The notes under the pieces were generated by a model. That model was not told the origin of the DNA and ran no database searches. It worked only from the letters and a program-made list of their open reading frames with translations. A DNA stretch of 64,000 bases from Thermocrispum agreste DSM 44070. GTDB lineage: Bacteria; Actinomycetota; Actinomycetes; Mycobacteriales; Pseudonocardiaceae. This document shows, piece after piece, positions 44,977 to 55,208 of the stretch; the stretch's first letter is position 1, and each line of letters starts with the position of its first letter. The stretch lies in the NCBI RefSeq assembly GCF_000427905.1, contig NZ_KE386604.1, forward strand, positions 310,001 to 374,000, given 5' to 3'. The translations under genes and the position numbers were made by a program.

Positions 44977-46211
44977 ATCGCGTACTCCCACACCAACAAC
45001 GCATGTGCTCCGAACCACCCGCTGGCGAGCGCGGCCGCGGCGACCACGAGCACTGCGGTCGCCGGGCGTCTCCGCGCCAACGCCACCGCGACCGGGATCA
45101 GCAGCGTGAACGCCGGAACGAGCAACCGCGCCTTGGAGTTCATCAAGCCAGCGGACCCGGCGACCATACTGAAGACGGCGAGGCCGTAGATCAACATCGA
45201 CCACGGCAATCGTTGTGTACAGCACACCACGGCGAGCACGGCAGCGGTCAAAAGTACGAAAACCGTGCCGATGTCGTAAGCCGATCCGGCGGTCGCCAGC
45301 GCGTGCAGGGCGTATTTGGCCGTGGAGATTCCGCCGTCGAACGCCGAGCCCCAGCCTTCCGCCTGCAATTCGTTCCACGACAGGATCTGCGTGACGATGT
45401 CCGCCCCCGGGGTGATGCGGGCGCCGGCCCACCACAGGAACCCGATCAGCCCGAGCGGAGCGAGAACCGCCGCGCCGATGGCCGCCAGCCGCTCGCCGGT
45501 CCGCGCATCGCGCTCACGCACCAGGAAGATCACCACGCTGACGACGACGGCCAGGACCAGCGCCGCGGCGGTGATCCGCACCAGCCCGGCCAGCCCGCAC
45601 AGCGCCCCGGCGGCCAGCCACTGTCGTCGCAGCAGGAACACCAGGACCCAGCTCGCGCAGGCGCAGAACAGCGCCTCGGAGTAGGTCATCGACAGCACCA
45701 CGCCCATCGGCGAGGCGGCGAACAACGCCACCAGGATGAGGCCGACGCGGCGGGAGCCGCCTTTGACCAGCGTGCCGATCCGGTAAATGCCGTATGCGGC
45801 GACGACGCCACTGATCAGGGTGACGGCGAAGCCCACGGAGTGATACGGCAGGCCGAATCCGTCCGCCAGGGCACCGACGAGTTTCGGATATCCCGGAAAG
45901 AACGCCAGCGGAGTGGCGTCACTGCGCTGTCCGTTCGCGTCGACCAGTTGTTCCGGTGCGTTCTGGTAGCCGCCCGCGGCAATGCCGAGGAACCACTGCC
46001 CGTCCCAGGAGGTCAGCGCTTGCGTCGTGGTGGCCTCGTGCCTGCTCGCCATCAGTGACAGCACGAGCACGCCGAGCTGTCGAACTCCCAGGTAGACCAG
46101 TGCCGGAGCGGTCCACCACAGCAGCGTGCGGCCGGTGGTCCCGTCGGTTCGCTGCGCGTGCCACACCCCGGTGTCGGCCGAATCGCTGGTACGCGTCGCC
46201 GCGTCGGTCAC
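44973..46211 (-). CDS. PIG-V-like GT-C mannosyltransferase, membrane protein
   Basis: About 412 residues and about ten membrane helices. It carries the PIG-V-type catalytic motif S-W-D-G-Q-W-F-L near residue 70 of the chosen frame and Y-S-E-A-L-F in a later loop. Such proteins use polyprenyl-phosphate-mannose to mannosylate lipids or glycans at the outer face of the membrane; the acceptor here is unknown. GTG 46211 has AGGAGG at suitable distance and is preferred to GTG 46262. Coupled to the nitroreductase. Confidence 0.8.
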   Translation of the reverse strand: MTDAATRTSDSADTGVWHAQRTDGTTGRTLLWWTAPALVYLGVRQLGVLVLSLMASRHEATTTQALTSWDGQWFLGIAAGGYQNAPEQLVDANGQRSDATPLAFFPGYPKLVGALADGFGLPYHSVGFAVTLISGVVAAYGIYRIGTLVKGGSRRVGLILVALFAASPMGVVLSMTYSEALFCACASWVLVFLLRRQWLAAGALCGLAGLVRITAAALVLAVVVSVVIFLVRERDARTGERLAAIGAAVLAPLGLIGFLWWAGARITPGADIVTQILSWNELQAEGWGSAFDGGISTAKYALHALATAGSAYDIGTVFVLLTAAVLAVVCCTQRLPWSMLIYGLAVFSMVAGSAGLMNSKARLLVPAFTLLIPVAVALARRRPATAVLVVAAAALASGWFGAHALLVWEYAI

Positions 46212-46370
46212 GCTGCGTGTCCTCCTGCTCTGGTCGTCATCAACAGTAGTGGTTACTGCCACAAGCAGTCGTTGTCAGTCGCTTCGTGGCCGGTAGGCTG
46301 AGCGAAAACAGGGACGGGGGCGTTCGCCTGGCAAGTGGGACGGGCGCCGCCGCGAGGAGGTTCGTGCCCC

Positions 46371-48658
<2,288 letters not shown>

Positions 48659-48707
48659 CGCGCGATATTCGGTTGCTCGTACGGCGCGCCGGCGGGAGAG
48701 TGACGGC

Positions 48708-49229
48708 GTGATCGTTCGCCGGGAAACTCCTGCCGACGTCGCGGCGGTCCGCGCCGTGCACTCGGTGGCCTTTCCTGCTCCGCGCCCCGGGGAGCTGCCT
48801 GTCGAAGTGGGTTTGCTCGACGCGCTGCGGGCCAGTGACGCCTGGGTGCCTGCTCTTTCGCTTGTCGCGTGTCCGTCCAGCGGCGACGGCGTGGTGGGGC
48901 ACGTCGTCGCCACCAAGGCGACCGTGGCGGGGCGAACAGCTCTCGGGCTCGGCCCGATCGGAGTGGTGCCCGATTGGCAGCGGCAAGGGGTGGGCAGCGC
49001 CCTGATGCACGCCGTGCTCGCGGCCGCGGACGCCCTGGAGTATCCGCTGGTCGTCTTGCTCGGCAATCCCCGCTTCTACCGGCGTTTCGGATTCTGGCCT
49101 GCTGCCGAGCTGGGTGTCCGCCCGCCCGACCCGAGCTGGCGGGAAGCATTCCAGGCGCGGCCGCTGGCCGCATACACCGACGACTTGCGGGGCGAATTCT
49201 GCTACGCCGCGCCGTTCAACGATCTGTAG
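48708..49229 (+). CDS. GNAT-family N-acetyltransferase
   Basis: 173 residues. It begins [15 protein letters not shown]. The acetyl-CoA site is [19 protein letters not shown] (residues ~80-98), and [11 protein letters not shown] follows, typical of the YhbS-like subgroup. GTG 48708 is the start. Substrate unknown. It lies 49 bases downstream of asd in the same direction. Confidence 0.88.
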   Translation: MIVRRETPADVAAVRAVHSVAFPAPRPGELPVEVGLLDALRASDAWVPALSLVACPSSGDGVVGHVVATKATVAGRTALGLGPIGVVPDWQRQGVGSALMHAVLAAADALEYPLVVLLGNPRFYRRFGFWPAAELGVRPPDPSWREAFQARPLAAYTDDLRGEFCYAAPFNDL

Positions 49230-49539
49230 CGCGATCCGCGCCCATCACCCGGCCTTTCTGGTTCTTTCGGTGCCGGGCTTCTGCGTTGCCGAGAGCGGCG
49301 GCCGCTTGTTCTCCATGCCGTGACGCGACTGCCGGGGTCGCGACGGAAGCGCGACTTGGGCGCCTGGACTGTGCCGGAAAAGGTGCCGGTATCCGGATTC
49401 AGCTCGCTCACGGCGCGTGATGGCGGGCGCGGTCGGCTGATTTGGCGACGATCTTTGCGTTCGGACTGGAAATCACCACGGTCAGGTGCGATAGAGTCGC
49501 CGTCGGTAATCACCGGGTTGAAAGGTGGATGGCTGCGCT
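49230..49539. other. Intergenic stretch, probable promoter region of the methyltransferase
   Basis: 310 bases with no recognisable gene. AAAGGTGG (49521-49528) precedes the methyltransferase start. I see no strong hairpin or repeat. Confidence 0.45.
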
Positions 49540-50403
49540 ATGACAGCGGACGAGCGGGTCGACGTGGAGATTCCCCTGGACCGGCCGACGCCCGCGCGGG
49601 CGTACGACTGGCTGCTCGGCGGCAAGGAGAACTACGCCGTCGATCGCGAGTTCATGACCGAGAACCTGAAGAGGTTCCCGCAAGTGCTGGACAGCGCCCG
49701 GCAGAACCGCCTGTTCCTCTACCGCGCGGTGCGTTACCTGGTGCGGGACGCGGGCATCGACCAGTTCATCGACCTCGGCTGCGGGCTGCCGACCAACAAC
49801 AACGTGCACCAGGTCGCCCAGCAGTTCAATCCGAACGTCAAGGTCGTCTACGTCGACATCGACCCGATCGTGCTTGCCCACGGCCGCGCGCTGCTCGCCG
49901 AGGACGACAGCACCGCGGTGATCACGGCCGACTTCCGGGACCCGTCGGTGGTCCTGGAGCACCCGGACACCAAGCGCCTGATCGATTTCTCACGGCCGGT
50001 GGCCATGCTGTTCTTGTCGGTGGTGCACTTCCTCGGTGACGACGACGAGGTCGGCAAGGGCCCGAGGCACGCGCTGCGGTACATCATCGACGAGGTCGCG
50101 CCGTCCGGCAGCTATCTGACGCTGTCCCACCTCGTCGTCACCGACCCGGTCAAGCGGCAGATGATCAGGGAGATCGGCAGCAAGGCGGGCATGAACGTGC
50201 AGGTCCGCTCGCCGGAGGAGGTCGACGCCCTGCTGGACGGCCTCGAGCCGGTCGAGCCGGGGCTGGTGAACATCGACGACTGGCGCCCGGACCCCGATCA
50301 GCCGCCGCTGAACCCGGTCCCGCCGGAGCTGCGCATCTACGAGGGCATGAGCGCGAAGAACCCCGAGATGTTCGAGTACGGCGGCGTGCTGCGCAAGCCG
50401 TGA
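49540..50403 (+). CDS. SAM-dependent methyltransferase, DUF574/PF04672 type
   Basis: 287 residues. The actinobacteria-specific family shows P-T-P-A-R-A-Y-D-W-L-L-G-G-K-E-N-Y at the N-terminus, the SAM-binding loop F-I-D-L-G-C-G-L-P-T (residues ~80-90), Y-V-D-I-D-P-I-V and the C-terminal W-R-P-D-P region. These enzymes are very numerous in actinomycetes and mostly of unknown substrate. ATG 49540 is the start; GTG 49525 in frame is possible but overlaps the ribosome site. Confidence 0.9.
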   Translation: MTADERVDVEIPLDRPTPARAYDWLLGGKENYAVDREFMTENLKRFPQVLDSARQNRLFLYRAVRYLVRDAGIDQFIDLGCGLPTNNNVHQVAQQFNPNVKVVYVDIDPIVLAHGRALLAEDDSTAVITADFRDPSVVLEHPDTKRLIDFSRPVAMLFLSVVHFLGDDDEVGKGPRHALRYIIDEVAPSGSYLTLSHLVVTDPVKRQMIREIGSKAGMNVQVRSPEEVDALLDGLEPVEPGLVNIDDWRPDPDQPPLNPVPPELRIYEGMSAKNPEMFEYGGVLRKP

Positions 50404-50815
50404 CGTCGATGGGCGGATGACCCGGTGATGCCGGCCCCGAGGGCCCAGGCCGCGGCACTGCCAGCCCGGACCGTGGTCCTCGGGCGCGAGCGTCCGGCCG
50501 GCGGGCCGTCGTCTGTTGGGCCGGGTGCGTGTTGCCGTTGGGCTGGGCTGTCTGCCTGTGACGGTGTTCGGCTCTGTGGTTGAGCGGTCGTTCTTTCGGG
50601 TCGGCTTGTGCTGTCCGGCCGGGGGGGGGGGCGTGTTGCCATTGGGCTGGGCTGTCTGCCTGCGGCGGTGTTCAGCTCTGTGGCTGAGCGGTCGTTCTCT
50701 GCTCGGCATGTGCCCCCGGCCGGGCATGTCCCCTCGGGCCGTCGCCTCCTCGGCAGGGCCACGCCCACCGGGCCGGGTGGTGCTTGTCCCCGGCCGGGCC
50801 AGTGCGTGACAGCCG
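50404..50815. repeat. Intergenic ~100-base imperfect duplication with an 11-base G run
   Basis: A segment beginning GTTGCCGTTGGGCTGGGC at 50531 is repeated at 50635 (period 104) over roughly 90 bases, including GCTGTCTGCCTG and GAGCGGTCGTTCT. A run of 11 G (50621-50631) lies at the junction. Frames here are not protein-like. It separates the methyltransferase and the convergent dehydratase. Confidence 0.65.
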
Positions 50816-51718
50816 TCAGCCCGGTGTCCACACCGTGTTGGCGCCGCAGAGGATCACGCACGGCCGTTCCCCCGGAACCTCCCCGGTCAGCAGGGCCGCG
50901 AACGCGACCGCGGCGGCTGGCTCCACGGCGAGCCGGAACTCCTCCCACAGCCGGTCACGCGCGGCCACGATCTGGTCCTCGGACACCAGCAGCGACTGCG
51001 CCTTGGCGTCCGTCAGCAGCTGGAAAGCGATGGTGCCGATGCGGTTCGCGCCCAGGCCGGACGCGGCGATGGACTCGACCGGGGCGTCGACCGGCTCGCC
51101 CGCCTGGAGCGCGGCGTTGAAGCAGCAGCACCCCTCCGGCTCGGCAGCCACGACGTGCCGCCCCTCGGCGGCGAGCACGACGCCCGAGGCGAGACCGCCC
51201 CCGCCGACCGCGACGACGATCGTGTCGACATCCGGTGCGTCCGCGACGATCTCCGCGGTGACCGTGCCCTGGCCGGCGATGACATCAGGGTCGTCGTAGG
51301 GATGCACATAACGGACGCCCGGTTCGCTGCCCTCTTCCAGCGCGGCCGCGAGCACGTCGGCCATCTCGGCGTGGCGAACCAGTTTCGCACCGGCTGCGGC
51401 CATCCGTTCCGCCTTCTGCGGCGGCACGAAATCCGGCATGTGCACGGTCACCGGCACACCCACCGAGGCCGCGGCGGTGGCCACGGCCAACCCGTGATTG
51501 CCGCCCGAGGCCGTGACCACGCGCTCCGGCAGGGGCCTGCTCACCAGCGCGTTGGTGGCGCCACGCAGTTTGAACGACCCGGTGCGCTGCAGGTGCTCGA
51601 GCTTGAACACCACCGGTTTCCCGTCCACCTCGGTGGCGAAGACCGGGGTGCGGCGGACGTAAAGCCGAATACGCCCGGCCGCGGCGACGACGTCGTCGTA
51701 AGTCGGAAGAGCAGTCAC
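50816..51718 (-). CDS. Serine/threonine dehydratase-like PLP enzyme
   Basis: 300 residues, fold-type II PLP enzyme. Lys50 in T-G-S-F-K-L-R-G is the Schiff-base residue, S-G-G-N-H-G binds PLP phosphate, and V-G-G-G-G-L-A-S-G is the glycine loop. There is no ACT regulatory domain, so it is the catabolic/short type (threonine dehydratase, serine racemase or related). GTG 51718 starts V-T-A-L-P-T-Y-D-D; an in-frame extension upstream is not protein-like. Confidence 0.87.
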   Translation of the reverse strand: MTALPTYDDVVAAAGRIRLYVRRTPVFATEVDGKPVVFKLEHLQRTGSFKLRGATNALVSRPLPERVVTASGGNHGLAVATAAASVGVPVTVHMPDFVPPQKAERMAAAGAKLVRHAEMADVLAAALEEGSEPGVRYVHPYDDPDVIAGQGTVTAEIVADAPDVDTIVVAVGGGGLASGVVLAAEGRHVVAAEPEGCCCFNAALQAGEPVDAPVESIAASGLGANRIGTIAFQLLTDAKAQSLLVSEDQIVAARDRLWEEFRLAVEPAAAVAFAALLTGEVPGERPCVILCGANTVWTPG

Positions 51719-52673
51719 GCGGTCCAGTCTGCCGAAGTTTGCCGTGGGCGCGCTGGCGATCTGCTCCTGGCGGAACGATCTTTCCCGGGAACGCGGATCG
51801 CCACGAAACGGGGCCGCATCTTGCTCCAATCGCGTCATCGCGGTCCGGAGCCCGCTGCGGGGTCTGGTGGCTTGCGGGAAAGGGGGATGGGCTCGTGCTG
51901 TCGGTTGTCTGGCTGCGCCTGATGACCAAGGGCGGCGAGTGCGTGGGGCGGACGTGATGCATGGGAGGGGAGCGGGTTCGAGATACCGGTTGCCTGTCTA
52001 CGCCTGATGACGGGACGGGGGAGGTCACGTGGAAGCGGTGAGCGAGGCGGAGCGGGTCGTACTGACGGTTGCCGAGTCACGGGTGGCGAGAGTACGGGTG
52101 GACGCGGGCTTGGGAGGTGGGCTTGCGACGGGCGCACCGGCTTTGCCCCGTGGCACGGAACAGGCGGGCACAGGGCGGCCGTGGAGATCGACGTGGCGCG
52201 ACGCTGGTGCCGCTGGTCCGTCTGGCGCAGCGGGCGGGCCCCCACGCTCGTCGAAGCAAGCAGCGTCCGGCTGGTGGTCCCGGCTGCTTTGGCGATCTCC
52301 TGGATGGACCACTCGGCACGAGCGGGGTGCCGGGCCGATGTGCTGCCCCCGCCAAGCGGTGATTCGTCCCGGTACACACCGCCGCTAACCCTGCGGGGGG
52401 AACGTGATCGGTCGTTCCCCCGAACTACCGCAATTCAGGTGACTGGGCCCGCCTCGAACGGGTCTGGCGTCCGGTTCTAGCTGCGGAGCGTTGCAGAGAA
52501 GTCACACCGATGGTGCAGTCGATCACAACATTCGGTGATCTCGGTGTGTCGCTCTGGAGGCGTGTCATCGGCCCTGCCCTCAGCCGGTGGGATGACAACC
52601 GGTAGTGCGTTACCTGCCGGGGGAGTACGGGTGGAGGCGGGAAGTCGCGAGGGGCTGACAAGGGAGTGCACAC
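51719..52673. other. Long gene-poor stretch
   Basis: About 950 bases. Its only protein-like element is a MerR-type helix-turn-helix remnant on the minus strand at about 52261-52320. A short imperfect repeat, TCTGGCTGCGCCTGATGAC near 51909 and TGTCTACGCCTGATGAC near 51994, is also present. Other frames are Arg/Gly-rich and unsupported. Confidence 0.5.
52261..52320 (-). pseudogene. Remnant of a MerR-family regulator (HTH segment)
   Basis: The minus-strand translation contains W-S-I-Q-E-I-A-K-A-A-G-T-T-S-R-T-L, the beginning of a MerR/TipA-type DNA-binding domain. It should continue as R-H-Y-D and G-Y-R-Y-Y; instead the frame turns into L-A-S-T-S-V and loses similarity. F-D-E-R and T-V-S-T-T-R-like pieces in another frame further on suggest several frameshifts. 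No complete gene can be restored by a single change. Confidence 0.5.
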
Positions 52674-53225
52674 ATGAAAACCACCGTGTCCCGCGTGGTC
52701 ACCGCACTGTTCACCAGTGCGGCGCTGGTAGCCGGCGGCATCGGCATGGCGACCGCTGTGCCGGTCGACCGTGAGCACGCATCCGTCATCACATCCACCG
52801 CCGACGACGTGCAGTACCTGCACGATCAGCTGGCGCAGGCGGTCGAGGACGACGACGTCGAAGCCGTCGACGGAGTCCTCGGCCAGATCGACCGAACGAT
52901 GCAGGTCATCCTCACGGCCGAGCAGTACGAGCGTGCTGCAGCGGTTCGCGCCGATGCGGAAAAGGCGCGGGATCTCGGCACGCGACTGCAAGCCAAGCTC
53001 ACCCAAGCACGCGGTGACGACCCGCTGGCCACACTGAACGGCTTGATTCAGACGCTGTTGGCCACGCTGTCCGCGCTCGTCGACAACCTGCTTGGCGGTG
53101 GCACGCCTGGCGTGCCGGACGTGCCAGGGGTGCCTGGCGTGCCGGACGTGCCCGAGGTGCCGGAGACCCCGGACCTGCCCGAGGTACCGGAAGCTCCGGG
53201 ACTGCCACCGGCGCCGCTGCCCTGA
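52674..53225 (+). CDS. Small secreted protein with helical core and Pro-Val repeat tail, unknown function
   Basis: 183 residues. A Sec signal peptide (M-K-T-T-V-S-R, hydrophobic to about residue 28, A-T-A cleavage region) is followed by an acidic helical domain (~40-110, e.g. Y-L-H-D-Q-L-A-Q-A-V-E-D-D-D and A-A-A-V-R-A-D-A-E-K-A-R). The C-terminus (~142-183) is a run of V-P-x-V-P units (G-V-P-D-V-P-G-V-P). Such tails can span the cell wall. No family recognised. A good ribosome site is not evident. It is followed by a strong terminator. Confidence 0.75.
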   Translation: MKTTVSRVVTALFTSAALVAGGIGMATAVPVDREHASVITSTADDVQYLHDQLAQAVEDDDVEAVDGVLGQIDRTMQVILTAEQYERAAAVRADAEKARDLGTRLQAKLTQARGDDPLATLNGLIQTLLATLSALVDNLLGGGTPGVPDVPGVPGVPDVPEVPETPDLPEVPEAPGLPPAPLP

Positions 53226-53267
53226 CCTGCGGGGCGAGGCCGTCACCGACCACCTCGGTGGGGGAGA

Positions 53268-53301
53268 GGAACCCGGTGCCTGGGAGTCGGCACCGGGTTC
53301 C
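53268..53301. terminator. Terminator after the secreted protein gene
   Basis: GGAACCCGGTGCC and GGCACCGGGTTCC form a perfect 13-bp stem with an 8-base loop, 43 bases beyond the secreted-protein stop and facing the convergent esterase gene; it could serve both. Confidence 0.82.
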
Positions 53302-53388
53302 GTCATGTCCGGCGGATGTCGCGCCAGGCAACAAGGCCCGGCAACGCCGCTCACCCAAGGCAGGCGCCGGGCGAGCTTCCCGCTCCCG

Positions 53389-54447
53389 TCAGCGGGCGTA
53401 GGCCAGCCCGGCCCGCAGTGCCGCGGCGATTTCCAGGGTGGCCTCCCGGAACCGCCCGCCGAGCGGCGCGAAGTTGATGAACCCGTGGATCATGTCCCGC
53501 TGGCACTGGTAGGACACCGAGACGCCCGCTTCCTCCAGCGCCTTGGCGTAGGCGTGGCCGTTGTCGCGCAGCGGGTCGAAGCCGGCGGTGACCAGATAAG
53601 CCGGTGGCAGGCCGGACAGGTCGCCGGCGAGCAGCGGGGAGATCCGCGGGTCGCTGCGGTCGTCGTCCGGGCTCAGATAGTGCCCCTCGAACCAGTTCAT
53701 GTCCGCGTCGGTGAGGAAGAAGCCCTCCGCGAACAGCTGCCGCGACCGCCGCTTGGTGACGAAGTCCACCTCGGGATAGACGAGCAGCTGGAACACGGGG
53801 GCCGGACCACCGCGCTGCGCGCATTGCAGCGCGGTGACCGCGGCCAGGTTGCCGCCCGCGCTGTCGCCGCCCACGGCGATCCGCTGCTGATCCACCCCGA
53901 GCTCGTCGGCGTGCTTGTGTGCGTAGTCGAACGCCGCCAGCGCGTCGTCGACAGCGGCGGGGAAGCGGTGCTCGGGCGCCAGCCGGTACTCCACCGACAG
54001 CACCCGGACACCGGAGTGCTCGGCCAGGAACCTCGCGGCGTAGTCATGCGTCCGCACGCTGCCGAGTACCCAGCCTCCGCCGTGGAAGTAGACCAGCAGC
54101 GGGCCGGGCTCGGCATAGTCGCGCGGCGTGTAGAGCCTGGCGGGAAGCTCGCCGTCCGGCGTGGACATCCGCAGGTCGCGGGAGGTGACGTCGAGCGGAG
54201 GGGACGGCAGCAGGTCGACGTTGATCTCCATCCCGGCGCGGGACTCCGCCACGCTGTTCGAGGTCAGGTTGATACCGCTTGCGGCCGTCAGCTTCACCAG
54301 CAGTTGCGCATCCAGGGCGAGGGTCTGGCCGTCCCGTGTCACCGGCTTGCCCGCGATCAGGCGCTTGAGCATTGCCGGGAGCCGGAACACTCCGCGCATG
54401 GCTGCCGCTTGCACCGGCAGGGGGATTTTGGCGGCCAGATTCGTCAT
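53389..54447 (-). CDS. Alpha/beta hydrolase, HSL-type esterase/lipase
   Basis: 352 residues with an N-terminal cap extension of about 110 residues. The oxyanion motif is Y-F-H-G-G-G-W, the nucleophile motif G-G-D-S-A-G-G-N, the acid F-D-P-L-R-D-N and the His in M-I-H-G-F. No signal peptide. ATG 54447 has an ideal AAGGAGG upstream. A second HSL-type esterase, of different subgroup (HGGG rather than HGAG), is at 6227. Substrate unknown. Confidence 0.9.
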   Translation of the reverse strand: MTNLAAKIPLPVQAAAMRGVFRLPAMLKRLIAGKPVTRDGQTLALDAQLLVKLTAASGINLTSNSVAESRAGMEINVDLLPSPPLDVTSRDLRMSTPDGELPARLYTPRDYAEPGPLLVYFHGGGWVLGSVRTHDYAARFLAEHSGVRVLSVEYRLAPEHRFPAAVDDALAAFDYAHKHADELGVDQQRIAVGGDSAGGNLAAVTALQCAQRGGPAPVFQLLVYPEVDFVTKRRSRQLFAEGFFLTDADMNWFEGHYLSPDDDRSDPRISPLLAGDLSGLPPAYLVTAGFDPLRDNGHAYAKALEEAGVSVSYQCQRDMIHGFINFAPLGGRFREATLEIAAALRAGLAYAR

Positions 54448-54604
54448 GGTGGACCTCCTTCGCTGGACGACGGATGCCGGGAGTCTTGCACGACGTGCAT
54501 GGCAACGGTGTGTGATAACCGGACAACCGAGCGTTGGGCCGGTTGGCGCGACGCGCGACACGTCGGCTGGACCTCGAGTGCACTGGAAGTCGTAGGGTGC
54601 GGGT

Positions 54605-55150
54605 ATGAAGGTGGTCGGGATCGGCGGGTCGCTACGGCCGGGCTCGCAGAGTGAGTACGCGGTACGGGTCGCGCTGCGCGGGGCCGAGGAAGCCGGCGCG
54701 CGCACGACCTTGATCGCCGGCGATCAGTTGCAGCTGCCGTTCTACGACGCCGCGATCGCGGAACGCACGGCGTCAGCGCGCCGGCTGGTGGAGGCGGTCC
54801 GGGAAGCGGATGGGCTGATCGTCGGTTCGCCCGGCTATCACGGCGGACCGTCCGGGCTGATCAAGAACGCCCTCGACTACCTGGAAGACCTGCGTGACGA
54901 CGAGCGGCCGTATCTCGCCGGACGGGCGGTCGGGCTGATCGCCGTCGCCGCCGGGTGGCAGGCGGCCGTGGGCACCTTGAACCACCTGCGCACCGCGGTG
55001 CACGCGCTGCGCGGCTGGCCGACTCCGCTGGGCGGAGCCATCAACTCGCGCGAGACGAAGTTCGACGAGACGGGCGCGTGCAACGACAGCGCGGTCTACG
55101 ACAAGCTGCGGCTCATCGGGCGGCAGGTGGCCACTTTCCAGCCGGCCTGA
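54605..55150 (+). CDS. NADPH-dependent FMN reductase
   Basis: 181 residues, flavodoxin-like fold: V-G-I-G-G-S-L-R-P-G-S-Q-S at the N-terminus (FMN phosphate loop) and G-S-P-G-Y-H-G-G-P-S-G-L-I-K-N-A-L-D (FMN ring site). It reduces FMN or quinone-like substrates with NADPH. It is divergent from the HSL esterase and convergent with the S9 peptidase. Confidence 0.9.
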   Translation: MKVVGIGGSLRPGSQSEYAVRVALRGAEEAGARTTLIAGDQLQLPFYDAAIAERTASARRLVEAVREADGLIVGSPGYHGGPSGLIKNALDYLEDLRDDERPYLAGRAVGLIAVAAGWQAAVGTLNHLRTAVHALRGWPTPLGGAINSRETKFDETGACNDSAVYDKLRLIGRQVATFQPA

Positions 55151-55208
55151 GCAACCGTCGGCTCGGTGAAGTGACCAGCGCGCCGGTTCCGGAGCGGGAC
55201 GGTGACCG

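Noticed and set aside
52007-52480. 157-codon plus-strand frame in the gap before the secreted protein
   Set aside because: Translation is Arg/Gly/Ala-rich without family resemblance and is antisense to the MerR-like remnant.
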